This document shows positions 23,205-33,463 of a stretch of DNA of 64,000 nucleotides, piece by piece. A program made the position numbers and the translations under genes. The DNA is from Aradus depressus (Eukaryota > Arthropoda > Insecta > Hemiptera > Aradidae): contig OY759220.1 in NCBI GenBank assembly GCA_963662175.1, forward strand, positions 1,798,001 through 1,862,000, given 5' to 3'. Position 1 is the first letter of the stretch. Each line of letters starts with the position of its first letter. A model generated the notes under the pieces. That model saw only the letters and a list, made by a program, of their open reading frames with translations. It ran no database searches and was not told where the DNA came from.

Positions 23205-24176
23205 TAACGTACACATGGGATCTATGTGAGAACACTAAAACATGTGATTCTTTCGCACAATACTACTTCAGAAAAGTTATTTTATCTGTGAAAAACTAAT
23301 TTTATTTCTTATATTTATTTATTAAGCCGAACTATAGTACAAATTACAAAAACAACGGCTAAATTAACAAGGAAATATATATGAAAAACAAAAAAAAAGT
23401 AGTGTGAATGGCTTGAGAGATTGGGAGAGGAAGAACACTGAGTGGTACCTGGGCTCATCTCAAAGAGGGAGAGAGGTGCTTCCCAAGGATTAAAGGGGTG
23501 GGTCGTCTGAAATAAGTGTTAAGACTGGGGGTGGTGAGGCTCTAAGATAATGAAAATTTTAGAATAGGAAAAAAGGGTGGTTAGTCGTAGGTTGAATGGG
23601 AGGGGTTAATATGACAGTGTGAAGAGGAGGGGGTGGGGGGGGGGGGGGGGGGGGGGCTAGGTTGTCGGTGGTCGTCTCCAATTTAATTAGGAGAGCTGAA
23701 GGGGTGGGGGTGGAGGTCCACGTCACTGTGGTCAACCCTCATGTTCTCATCTTACAGATCTCTGTACACTGGCTCCGGGACATAGGCAGAACAGAACCCC
23801 CGATAAGAGCCCGAGATCACTCGGCGTAAGGAGCCGGGAGAACATAGGGTGATGTGACCGACCCCCGTAAGGGGTCAGGAGCACCCGAAAAAAAAAAAAA
23901 AAAAAAAAATCTCTACACTTCTTGGGGGATTGTCGGGTCAATTTGGACCCAAACGTTTACAAACTTCCGGATTGGTATATAAATCAATATTGGTGTATAG
24001 TCGTTGGTAGGTTCGGAAATTTCTTTCAGCTCTTACTTCAGACATCAATTTTTGTGATGTGTGACTAGAGTAGCTTACTTTAGAATAGTGATGTCATCAG
24101 CTTATGTGGCTGTTAATACTGAGCCCTGAGGCATGCCGGCCAGTACGGGATGTCTGGAGGAAATAGTTGTCCTGAC
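23205..24176. other. Unassigned, G-rich in the middle
   Basis: 23400-23720 is purine-rich (GGGAGAGGAAG, GGGGTGGG) and contains a G22 run at 23635-23656. An A-run of about 22 lies at 23888-23909. The 64-codon minus frame over the A-run is a homopolymer artefact. No gene recognised. Confidence 0.55.
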
Positions 24177-24803
24177 GTAGAACCTGAGAGATAGTGCCAT
24201 TGAACTTCAATAGAGTCTGTGAGATAGTGCCATTGGACTTCAATGCGTAGAGCGTATGAGGTAGTGCCATTGAACTTCAATAGAACCTGTGATATTTTGC
24301 CATTGGACTTCAATAGAGCGTGTGAGGTAGTGCCATTGAACTTCAATAGAACCTGTGATATTTTGCCATTGGACTTCAATAGAACCTGTGATATTTTGCC
24401 ATTGGACTTCAATAGAGCGTGTGAGGTAGTGCCATTGAACTTCAATAGAACCTGTGATATTTTGCCATTGGACTTCAATAGAGCGTGTGAGGTAGTGCCA
24501 TTGAACTTCAATAGAACCTGTGATATTTTGCCATTGGACTTCAATAGAGCGTGTGAGGTAGTGCCATTGAACTTCAATAGAACCTGTGATATTTTGCCAT
24601 TGGACTTCAATAGAACCTGTGATATTTTGCCATTGGACTTCAATAGAGCGTGTGAGGTAGTGCCATTGAACTTCAATAGAACCTGTGATATTTTGCCATT
24701 GGACTTCAATAGAGCGTGTGAGGTAGTGCCATTGATCTTCAATAGAACCTGTGATATTTTGCCATTGGACTTCAATAGAGCGTGTGAGGTAGTGCCATTT
24801 CAA
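24177..24803. repeat. 33-bp minisatellite with nested higher-order repeats
   Basis: Monomers of 33 bp of two kinds: A (AGTGCCATTGAACTTCAATA + GAACCTGTGATATT) and B (TTGCCATTGGACTTCAATAG + AGCGTGTGAGGT), plus a hybrid B'. From about 24260 the order is AB, AB'B, AB, AB, AB'B, AB, AB, so a 231-bp block (AB-AB'B-AB or a rotation) is duplicated. The first two units (24177-24260) are more diverged. Since 33 is a multiple of three, long open frames exist on both strands (199, 220 and 188 codons); they overlap each other and carry no coding evidence. Confidence 0.95.
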
Positions 24804-25608
24804 CACTTTAATTTTGAAATTAGGGGGCTGAAGGACATGTAATTACGTTGAAAACAAAACATTGAATTTTTCCCCGATAACATAATTTCTTCTATACTAC
24901 TGAGAAAGACATAAATTCTTCATGGGCTCGAAATTTCAAGTGATGGGGCGTCACTTCAAAAAACAAACTTTACCTATAAGTTGAAAGTTTACCCTAAATT
25001 GTAAGAATATAAGATCAAAATGAAACTGACAATCGAGTGGGGGTTGGGAGGAGGGGCCGTCCAAGAAAATAGAACAATTTTTATTAAAAGAGTTAGAAGT
25101 TTAATTTTATAGATTTTAATTTAAAACGGTGAAGGAAGAAGTAGGAGCAGATGGCAGCCCTGTTAATAAGGCGGGTAATGAGAGGCAAGGTTGGTACACC
25201 TGACGGAAACTCCCGCCTTTAATCTATCTCTGCCTATCTTTCGACCTCATCTCTCTTCTCCATACTTCAAAATTAGCTTACTTTTCTTAATATAAAGTTT
25301 ATTTCTTTTTTCATTTACAATTTTTACTTTCCCAGCTGAACGATGTATGGGGGAAGTTATAAAATCACTTAGAAATTTGACTTTTAGCGGAATTTCATGA
25401 TTTTCAATTCAAATTCCAAAAATGAAAAAAAATTGTGTTGTCTGTGTCATAACGAATACAACCTTTAGACTCCATTTAAATTTTTTACATAAACTAAAGA
25501 AAATTTGTTTTAAGAATAGATTATTTAACGACACTTCAAAACACATGCCGAATAAATGGAGAATAGAAAGTAACACACGAACAAAAGTTAAATTAACATA
25601 TTAATAAG
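24804..25608. other. AT-rich, no gene seen
   Basis: A G-rich patch occurs at 25035-25060. The 60-codon frame at 25422-25604 is Lys/Asn-rich and reflects AT-rich composition. Nothing recognised. Confidence 0.55.
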
Positions 25609-25795
25609 AGAGGTGAAAATCCTTGAGCACTCTGTCCTTCGGATAAGATAAGGTAAGGGATGGTCCCGAGCCTGTACGATGTCAAGTACTCGTTAGAGGT
25701 CTCTACTCTGGGTAGATAAGACCGTATAGAACTCCAGCAGTAGAATCGAGCTCCTCATGTCCACAAATAAAGCCGGACATGTCTCAGTAACTGAC
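25609..25795 (+). mobile_element. SINE-B fragment, head missing
   Basis: Starts at GAGAGGTGAAAATCCTTGAG, keeps CTGTCCTTCGGATAAG, CCCGAGCCTGTACGATGTC, and AGTAGAATCGAGCTCCT, and ends in a decayed AAAGCCGGACATGTCTCA. It is 5'-truncated, as expected of retroposition. Confidence 0.8.
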
Positions 25796-26990
25796 AATAT
25801 TAATAATAATATGAATCTTTGTAAGATAAAGATTTCTTCTATTCTATAAAACTTAGAGAGACTGACGTTCGTATAATAAAATTGAAATATTTTTTTGTTA
25901 TAAAAACGAATTGGGTTATTCAAAATCAATAACGGGTAGAGGTGGGTGATGAGTTGAAAGGATGGGACGTTGCTGATTAGGTATGCAGAAGAGGAGACCC
26001 ATATGCAGATCACGTGCGGAGTACGGCCCTCCACCGTCAGGTGGCTCCGCAGAGTAGCTGACCCAGCCTCCATATTGAACAGACAGACGGCCCCACCTGC
26101 CTATATGACCAATCTTGGCTCATCTTTAGAAATATAATGATGAGGGGGTGGTTCTCTGGGCACTGAGAGTATGTTCGTAAACTAGTTGGGTTTTGTCTGT
26201 TTTTGGTCAAACAAAGATTAATACAATAAGCTTCTTATCGTCACCTTAATACTACAACTAGACATCTCTAAATTTAGTTTTGAGAAATTTTTTTTTTTTT
26301 TTTTTTTTTTAATCAGCCGTTGTAGAATGATCTAAATTGAACTACTGACATTTTTACATAAGTTCTTAACATATTTTCTTAAAATTGTCTACTTCTAGTA
26401 CAACAAAAAAAACTGCAAAATACAACTAATGGTACAATTACCCGTACATGCCGATTTTCCGGAGTTCTACATTAACAGTAGATACATTTACAAATATTTG
26501 AGTTGCCAATAAAATAAAGAAAATATAAGTGTAAGGAATAAAAAAAACAAAAAAAAACTAAAGAATGATATGAAAAGAAATTTTATTATTCTGGGACCAA
26601 GATCCCCTAAGAATAAATGCAAATAGAGTAAAGAAAAGGAACAATGAAATATAGTATCAGTGTGACGTACATATAAATAAATTAGTGCTACATTGGGGTA
26701 ACACTAGACAATTATAAAAATAGATAAACAAAAGATTAACTTGAAAAAACATAAAATTAACAGCTTCATTAGGATGAAAAAAAATAAAATAAAAGAGAAT
26801 ATGTAAAAAGAAAAGAAAATCGATAAAACTAAGAAAAAAATGAAATAGATAAGAAAATTCTAATACTAAAATGGGGGGGAAAGGGGGGTGGGGGGGTCAT
26901 AGTAGAATACATAGTATATATATACGAAATAAGGGCTATATAACGTAATATCGAAGATATCATTTAGGGAAGGATTAACCAAGGATGTAA
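25796..26990. other. AT-rich, no gene seen
   Basis: Contains a poly-T run (about 26288-26310), an A-rich stretch 26520-26860 and a short G-rich patch near 26875-26898. The 126-codon minus frame at 25693-26073 overlaps SINE-B at its end and has no recognisable domain. Confidence 0.55.
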
Positions 26991-27074
26991 TAGGAAGGAG
27001 AGATGAGGCTTGTGGTCGATAATATTTGAGGTATATCGACGGTTATCGACCACAAGCCTCATCTCTCCTTCCTA
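26991..27074. repeat. Perfect 32-bp inverted repeat
   Basis: TAGGAAGGAGAGATGAGGCT + TGTGGTCGATAA at 26991-27022 is exactly complemented at 27043-27074, with a 20-base centre. It would form a strong hairpin. It lacks the hammerhead core and is unrelated to those foldbacks; it may be a miniature element, but no flanking duplication is clear. Confidence 0.85.
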
Positions 27075-27484
27075 ACTTCGAAGAACAAGAGGATGATAAA
27101 GGTGTTTTTATTTATTTTATTAGCTGAAAAATTACATCGATACAGATCGCAGAAAAGTATTCGGACAAACAGCATACAACTGGATTTTAGCTTTCTTGTC
27201 TGTGTGTACGGAAAAGTGGCTTTACATATTTCAATCAAAGTTCATATTTTGAATGTGACAATTCAGAAACAGGTCTTAGTATACATATGGAGGGAGGGGA
27301 GGGGGGAGGGGGGGAGGGGGAAGGTTAGTTTCTGGGGACAGGAAACCTTTACTCAGTTTGTTGTTGATCTTATGTGAAAAAGTTACTGAATCATTATGAA
27401 ATACAAAACATTTTCGAGTAGCGAAAGAGGCGAGAGGTAGCGAGATTGAGAAGGAAGTGTAAAGTGGTAGGTAATGTAAGAAAT
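27075..27484. other. Unassigned, G-rich patch
   Basis: A G/A-rich run (GGAGGGAGGGGAGGGGGGAG and on) lies at about 27290-27322. The 94- and 101-codon frames on opposite strands overlap this patch and are not convincing. Confidence 0.5.
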
Positions 27485-27651
27485 CAAAATCGCGGGGTCG
27501 AAACCTTAGGTTTTGAGGCCTTAGGTTTTTAATCAGGGAGGTTAAAACCTTGAGCACGCCGTCCTTCGGATGGAACGTCAAGCTTTGGTCCCGAGCCTGT
27601 ACTATAACAGGTTGTTAAAGACCCCTACCCCGGGTAAATAAAAATTTAGGG
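27485..27651 (+). mobile_element. SINE-B, 5' half of an interrupted copy
   Basis: Runs from a decayed B box (GGGGTCGAAACC) through GAGCACGCCGTCCTTCGGAT and CCCGAGCCTGTACTA to GGTAAATAAAAATTTAGGG, where an insertion begins. The other half resumes at 27855. Confidence 0.85.
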
Positions 27652-27854
27652 TAGAAATAAAAGACGTTGTCTTCCCACTGTTTTATTTTATACTGGCCAG
27701 TTATCTTCCAACCGCTGTGCTGTGTGGGTGGGATGAACCACTGATGATGACGCTGTTGCGTCGAAAACCGGTTCTGGTATAAAATAAAACAGTGGGAAGA
27801 CAACGTCTTTTATTTCTATTAGAAATCTCGTCCCACAACATCTTACTATCACAT
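27652..27854 (+). mobile_element. Hammerhead element (family 3) inserted in SINE-B
   Basis: A 203-bp insertion flanked by the 14-bp direct repeat ATAAAAATTTAGGG (27638-27651 and 27855-27868), which is SINE-B sequence and so is a true target-site duplication. Inside are 39-40 bp perfect inverted ends (27654-27693 and 27778-27816), a unique centre holding one hammerhead-like motif (27737-27778), and a non-palindromic tail ending CCCACAACATCTTACTATCA. Its tail resembles that of the 62494-62796 element (CCACTACATCTGCCTACCAC). No coding capacity. Confidence 0.88.
27737..27778 (+). ncRNA. Hammerhead ribozyme motif, best preserved
   Basis: Stem I ACCA/TGGT (27737-27740 with 27775-27778), CTGATGA at 27741-27747, one extra T, stem II GACGC/GCGTC with loop TGTT, GAAA at 27763-27766, then ACCGGTT giving a short stem III, and C27774 at the cleavage position. 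All invariant core bases of a type I hammerhead are present. The single T between the core and stem II is the only departure and is shared by every locus here. Confidence 0.75.
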
Positions 27855-27995
27855 ATAAAAATTTAGGGCTTGCTAAATTTAGAACTCCCGCAGTTTAATC
27901 ATCAGGCTCATGACCACCAGACGGCCTCTCGTCGCGACTGGTAGTAGGTGATATGACCTCGAAGTTAAAGCCCGGGCATGTGTCACAACAACCAA
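27855..27995 (+). mobile_element. SINE-B, 3' half of the interrupted copy
   Basis: Begins with the second copy of the duplicated ATAAAAATTTAGGG, continues GCTAAATTTAGAACTCCCG, GTAGTAGGTGATATGACC and GTTAAAGCCCGGGCATG, and ends in the tail CAACAACCAACTAAC. Confidence 0.85.
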
Positions 27996-29210
27996 CTAAC
28001 TATATATATAAAGTGCATGGAGTCTTTTTTTCCTACCAGAAGTTTTTGTTTGGTACTTCCCGATCAGCTAAAGCTGAAGGTTGTTGATTACTCTTGGAGT
28101 CCCGACTTGAAGAGGGGAGGGAGGATTGTAGAGGGGGGGGGGGGGGGGGGGAGGGGTCCGACAACGTAACATGAGCTCTTGAACGCCAGGTAGTCTGCTA
28201 GTACGTCATGATGTGTAGCTTCAGGAACACATCACAGACACACAATAGACCTATAAAATAGCAATGATATGAGTTATATCGTCTACATCTTTGAATAATC
28301 AATAATCAACTAACACTCGATATATCGATTCGAAACCTGATGTTTCTAACAGGATAGAAAGTTAAGCTGATATAAATTATTTAAAGAACAGTAAATGGTT
28401 GCTATTTTCAAAACATTTTCCAGCCTGAATGTGAAGTGGCTCCATCTTTTATCTCAAAAACCCACTTATTTATGTTCTTATTCGTGTAATTTTTCTCTTT
28501 CCATCCACGTCGGTTGATTTGAATGAAAATGAAAACACGACACCAGGTGTTCACGGACATATCAACAGACTATGTATTTTTTAAAGAGATGTTTTAAAAG
28601 AGAAATGTTTTTAAAGACACTGTTTTTCAGTGCTCTTTCTCAGTTTGTTACAAATATTTTGTATATTGCTGCTAACTATTTAGCACAATTGTATTGTGTA
28701 TAAAGTAATTTTATTATTACAATTTTAGTTCTATTTTTAAAGTTTGGTTTAACGTTCTCAAATTATTTTTTTGTAAAATAGTTATTAAAAAAAAGTATTC
28801 AGCAAAGATGAATTTCTTTTGAGAATTGTATTGTTTAAAAATATATTACTTCTTTTTGTAGAACTAAATGGGGGAAAAAAATGTTTTTTTATGAACTTTA
28901 TTATTATGTAATAAACATTTTTAAGATGGATCATTTGTTTCTCTATAAACCATTTACCTCTCTGATCCCTTCCATATCAGAAGGATGTCACAAACACTTT
29001 AATCAACACAAATTTACTTCTACCCAGAAGGGTTGGAAAGACGGTAGATTACCCGGGTTTTGTCGTCAGCTCTACCCAGATCTTTCGGATAAGGCGGACT
29101 AGGCTAGGTTTACCCAATATCCACCTCTAACTGTAACGTATATAAAATCTGTGAGGTGTCCTTCGGTTTGAGGATGTTCACTAACTTCCCGATGAAAACA
29201 CCAGTAACCC
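27996..29210. other. AT-rich, no gene seen
   Basis: Contains a G19 run (28133-28151) in a purine-rich patch. 28980-29200 is GC-richer, but I see no gene or repeat match. Frames of 60-73 codons there have no recognisable motif. Confidence 0.5.
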
Positions 29211-29488
29211 CAGCCGAAGGAGGCCCTTCGATTTTTTATTTTATCTGAGAAGTGAAAAAACCTTGAGGACGCCGTCCTTCGGATGGGACGATGGTCCCGA
29301 GCCTGTGTTATGTCAGGTACTCAATGAGGACACCTAGGTCGGTAAAACCTATCCTAGATTGGTAAAAATGTAGGACTCCCACAGTAAAGTCGGCTCATGT
29401 CAACCAGAGCGACGAAAGTGCGCTCTGTTAGTATGAAATATGACCTCGTAGTTAAAGTCCGGGCATGAATCACAATCACTAACTTCCC
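29211..29488 (+). mobile_element. SINE-B, head missing
   Basis: Keeps TTTATTTTATCTGAGAAGTG, GGACGCCGTCCTTCGGATGG, GGACTCCCACAGTAAAGTCG, AAATATGACCTCGTAGTTAA and GTCCGGGCATGAATCAC. A GTTAAGC block is missing from the core. Confidence 0.85.
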
Positions 29489-29589
29489 GATGAGGCATCG
29501 GAAACTTTACTCATATATATTCTATATGTACTGTGATTTAGTTCAAAAAAAGTTTAAAGTGTCAAAATGTTTACAGTGCATTTGTGGGG

Positions 29590-29622
<33 letters not shown>

Positions 29623-29865
29623 TAAAATATGTGCTAACGTTTTAACGGTTAATTGGCTTTTTATGAAATTTCACACATAATATCCTTATAAGCCCCGTTC
29701 AAACATCAGGTTGAAATATCAGCTTAAATCCTCAGATACTGTCTAGGTTAATCATCACTGTTATCTAAAAAATCTCTGTTATCTTGGCTAGGAAGATCAA
29801 CCGACTTAAGTTTTCAGATGATCATTTGGAAGGAGGTGCTCAGGCGGTAGATGCGGAGAGGCACC
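29489..29865. other. Unassigned, with a G30 homopolymer
   Basis: 29591-29620 is thirty consecutive G, the longest homopolymer in the window (preceded by GGGGC). Its length is unlikely to be exact in any assembly. Otherwise AT-rich. Confidence 0.7.
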
Positions 29866-30137
29866 AGACCTACAGCTAGTCCATTGGTTCCTGTCCTAGG
29901 CAGACTTACAGCTAGTCCATTGGTTCCTGTCCTAGGCAGACTTACAGCTAGTCCATTGGTTCCTGTCCTAGGCAGACTTACAGCTAGTCCATTGGTTCCT
30001 ATCCTAGGCAGACTTACAGCTAGTCCATTGGTTCCTGTCCTAGGCAGACTTACAGCTAGTCCATTGGTTCCTGTCCTAGGCAGACTTACAGCTAGTCCAT
30101 TGGTTCCTGTCCTAGGCAGACTTACAGCTAGTCCATT
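29866..30137. repeat. 36-bp minisatellite, 7.5 copies
   Basis: Units of ACTTACAGCTAGTCCATTGG + TTCCTGTCCTAGGCAG, nearly identical; one unit has CCTATCC instead of CCTGTCC. The period is a multiple of three, so frames of 96 and 111 codons stay open on both strands, without other coding evidence. Confidence 0.95.
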
Positions 30138-31324
30138 ATAATTTGTCATGAATATTCATGACATTTTTTTCTTCTCTCTTTTTTTAATAAAAATAAAATG
30201 CATAGTTGACATGAATATTTTAACTTCTCCACTGGACAGTATTATGCAAACAGAAAAAAAGAGGGTGAGATACCAGAAATGTACTTCACGAAGCGCAAAT
30301 CGATCAACTAATAATCTGTTCTCTGAAACCAATCTCAGCTTGCATTAATCTACTAAGTTTCCTTCTGAAAGGAGAATAAATTCCTTGATGATACACTCGT
30401 TACATCGACAGTTTTTAATGGTAGAACGTACAACGTCCTTCCAGCAGGACGCAGCTATGTGCCGTTAAGATGCACATTTGCTAGGTCTTTCCGTCCTTCA
30501 GGCAGGACTGCCGGTACTATCAGTGGAAAGTTCAGCAAATTATAAGTTGGCACAAAAAAAAAGAAAAATTAAATTCAAACTGTAACATTATTTATGTGAA
30601 CTTGAAATTTTCGATTTTGCTATCTTTTAAGAGTGCGTTAAACTCGAATAATCCACTTTGAGCGTCAGTACTGGTGTTTTCAACGTGTTTGATTTCTTTA
30701 TTCTAGGTTGTAAGTTCAACATTTGAAATAGGCGGAAAAAAAAGGAGTAAAGATCCATGGTCGTCTAACATTTGACCAATCCAATGAAAGTTCTCTTTGT
30801 TTCTCCTTCTGTGGAACCTGAGCTGATGTTCTGGCTATGAGAGGCCCCGTTAATTACCCCGACCTTCTTCTTAGCTATTCCCTTTACAAACAATTACCCT
30901 TTGCCCGTCCCAACATTATTATATTCTTTGAGAGGAGAAGAAGTTTTAATCCTTAATCCGTAAACGTTTTCTCACCACACGAAGTAATTTTTAAGTGCCT
31001 TCTCTCCTTGTCAACTTTACTTTGTCTTGAATTAAAACGGATCAACTTGAAAAATTTGATATTTTCATTATGAAATTTTCATAAGACCAAGTACCTTCAT
31101 CAAATAGCCAGACAGGATAACCTCAGTTTTAGTAACTTTCCCAGCTAAACGTCGTGTAAAGGAAATTATGCAATGGATGGTCAAATAAACATGTTTAGTT
31201 ATTTGTGCTCATCCTAACGAATCCTGTAAAATCATGTGTCACACGTTATAACAACCAAGTTTCCTGTGTCCAAGTGTCTTACTCAGAGTCTTCGGTAACC
31301 TCGTATTAGATTTGTTATTGATAT
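30138..31324. other. Unassigned
   Basis: 30430-30520 contains two short hairpins (GTCCTTCCAGCAGGAC and GTCCTTCAGGCAGGAC). At 30812-30825, CTGTGGAACCTGAG is shared exactly with the exon-like island at 32805-32865. No gene recognised. Confidence 0.5.
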
Positions 31325-31533
31325 GCCCATATGTGGAAGTGCAGTGTTGCCGTCCTCTCTCAAGCCATTCTGGGCATGTGTATGCTCCTGTGCCCATATG
31401 TGGAAGTGCAGTGTTGCCGTCCTCTCTCAAGCCATTCTGGGCATGTGTATGCTCCTGTGCCCATATGTGGAAGTGCAGTGTTGCCGTCCTCTCTCAAGCC
31501 ATTCTGGGCATGTGTATGCTCCTATGCCCATAT
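31325..31533. repeat. 67-bp minisatellite, about 3 copies
   Basis: Units start GCCCATATGTGGAAGTGCAG, pass through TCTCTCAAGCCATTCTGGGC and end ATGTGTATGCTCCTGT. Copies are virtually identical. The period 67 is not a multiple of three, so the overlapping open frames of 63-88 codons are shadows of the repeat. Confidence 0.95.
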
Positions 31534-31974
31534 GATTGATAGTTGTTGCACTTTGCATCGTCACTAATAGAAGTAAAAAGTAATGACTCTTCAAATACAC
31601 TCGGATACTTATTAAAAGATATCCATCCGAATGTATATGTAGAGAAAAATTGTTATAATACCAGAAGAATCTTTCGTACAGTAGCAGAAGCATCTTTTTG
31701 GGCGAAGAAGATATTAGTACCTACGTAGATAGTTTTGGTAATATCTGCAGCACCCTCTCGCCCATCCCATCCCCTCCGACCTCAACCATTAAAACCTAGC
31801 TTAACCTTAGTGTCTATTGATGATCAGCCAGCCATTCGTCTCGATGTCGGAGAAAAATGTAAAATAAATGATTCCGTTACCTTGAAAGTCTTCTTTTTCT
31901 TAACCACACTCAAGCCGGTGGTTTCTCCTACAGGATTCACGAAGATTGAGGAACTTCCAGTCCCTTCGAAGTAG
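31534..31974. other. Unassigned, with one GC-richer open stretch
   Basis: A 79-codon plus-strand frame (31735-31974) contains TLVSIDDQPAIRLDVGEKCK. Composition is more balanced than its surroundings, but I recognise no domain and see no clear splice or start context. Left as unassigned. Confidence 0.4.
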
Positions 31975-32200
31975 GCAGCAGGGATGATCTCCCTCTAGCA
32001 GCAAAATGAGAGTCTTCGGTCTCCTACGTCAGCTCAAACAGGAGTCTCCTTCCTCCTACAGCTCAGCCAGGAATGTCCTCTCCCTCAACAGCTCAACTTT
32101 GAATAACTGCCCAGCTCAACAGCTGAACTCGGAATGACTATTTCCTCCGGCCACTCAACAGGAATGACTGTCTCCTCTAGTGGCTGAACGAGCAATCTCT
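31975..32200. repeat. Degenerate minisatellite, about 35-45 bp units
   Basis: Recurrent blocks CAGCTCA(A/G)CA(G/C)GA and (A/G)GGAATGA/TCT(C)CC, with CTCCTCCTACAGCTCAGCC, CCCTCAACAGCTCAAC and CCGGCCACTCAACAGGAATG. Units are irregular in length and clearly old. Confidence 0.5.
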
Positions 32201-32804
32201 ACCTCATATCGCACAGGAACCAACTTGAATTTCCATCCCCTCCACTTTATGTATCTTCCAACTAGTGCGCTTCTTGTGGTCGCTCTCATAACTATAATTA
32301 CCAATCGGTCTCTGATATGCAATGTATCACAATATGTACTACAAGATGTTCACACAAAAGACAACCGCTGGACACTGACGTATTGACGTGCTAGACACTA
32401 CACTGTCAATAATATTGTCAATATCCCCTCTTATCCCCACCACTTTGGAGGCGTGGCCAGAGGCAGAAAAATATTGATGCTCTGATATCAAGCGATCCGG
32501 ATTTCTTCAATATTGTCATCATTCCATCCTGTGTTGCCCTTACACGATCAATAATACTGTCAATATTTTAGAATATTGACAGTATTTTTGATCGTGTAAG
32601 GTCCGCTATAGTGAATAGAAAGGAAACAATGTAACAATAACAAATATAAATAAAACAATATAAATCAATAAATTTAAAAATATAGATCAATATAATGTTG
32701 ATACTAAAAGAAATGTTGACCAAATGAACCACATTTTGAAACCACAGAAATTTAGTTTTTCGCGTTCGGTCGTTGCTAAAAATGTAAGGACTGCATGTTT
32801 CTAG
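32201..32804. other. AT-rich, includes a 64-bp hairpin
   Basis: 32538-32567 and 32572-32601 are near-perfect complements (CCTTACACGATCAATAATAC and on). Part of the arm (ACTGTCAATAATATTGTCAA) also occurs nearby at about 32400-32420. No gene recognised. Confidence 0.6.
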
Positions 32805-32865
32805 GGTCTCTGTTCCCTCTGTGGAACCTGAGGGCAAGCAGCTACCTCTGAGTGATACTGCTGAG
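32805..32865 (+). other. Exon-like island, 61 nt
   Basis: Preceded by TGTTTCTAG (3' splice-like) and followed by GAG then GTATGA (5' splice-like). One frame reads VSVPSVEPEGKQLPLSDTAE across the whole island; the other two contain stops. G+C is clearly above the flanks. Compatible in phase with one frame of 11887-11922 (CRIQTTSPSSTR) and with a phase-0 start at 62396. No protein family recognised; a decayed repeat is the alternative, since CTGTGGAACCTGAG also occurs at 30812-30825. Confidence 0.33.
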
Positions 32866-33124
32866 GTATGACTGGAATGTCCTCAATAATAGAAGGGAAC
32901 TTTACAACTGTACAGTCCTTCACATGAGGTATGCTAACTATTGTCCACGTATGGATCCGTTGACAACATCAGTAATTGGGACAGATTGCAGCCTATCATC
33001 AGTATTGTCCACCTGCACAAGGCCCACTTCCAACTGTTTGCATATAACTAGTTTACACATGAACGTAACGATAAAATTATATATTTGATATCTAGGCATT
33101 AATTCTTCTTTCGAATCAATAGAA
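32866..33124. other. Unassigned spacer
   Basis: Nothing recognised. Confidence 0.5.
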
Positions 33125-33180
33125 AAAATCATCAGTGAATCACCGGCAATCTACTTCCCCAGCGCGAATTAATCGATTAA
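33125..33180 (+). repeat. Dispersed repeat family C, head
   Basis: CAGTGAATCACCGGCAATCT + ACTTCCCCAGCGCGAATTAA, then TCGATTAAGTTAG. It ends where SINE-B begins. Confidence 0.65.
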
Positions 33181-33182
33181 GT

Positions 33183-33463
33183 TAGTTATTATGACTCATG
33201 CCCGGGCTTTAACTCCGTGGTCATATCGTATACTACCAGAAAGCTCTTTCGTCACTCTGGTGGACATGAGCCCGACTCTACTGTGGGAGTCCTAAATTTT
33301 GCCTACCCTAAATTTTTATTCACCTACGGTAGGGATCTTTAACGAGTACCTGACATCGTACAGGCTCGGGACCATCGCTTAACGTCCCAACCAAAGGACG
33401 GCGTGCTTAAGTTTATTTTACCTCCCAGATAAATTAAACTAAGGGCCTCGGTCGGGTTATGAA
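33183..33463 (-). mobile_element. SINE-B, minus strand
   Basis: Plus-strand view: ATGACTCATGCCCGGGCTTT, GGTGGACATGAGCCCGACTC, GTACCTGACATCGTACAGGC, GGACGGCGTGCTTAAG and GCCTCGGTCGGGTTATG. The tRNA head beyond the B box is missing. Confidence 0.88.

Noticed and set aside
24113..24842. Three long overlapping open frames (188-220 codons) as a repetitive protein gene
   Set aside because: They exist on both strands simply because the 33-bp unit is a multiple of three without stops. No start context, splice signals or unique sequence support a gene.
26991..27074. Another hammerhead element
   Set aside because: It is a perfect inverted repeat, but neither CTGANGA nor GAAAC is present in the centre or arms.
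29814..30149. Repetitive proteins encoded by the 36-bp array
   Set aside because: Same reason: open on both strands as a by-product of period 36.
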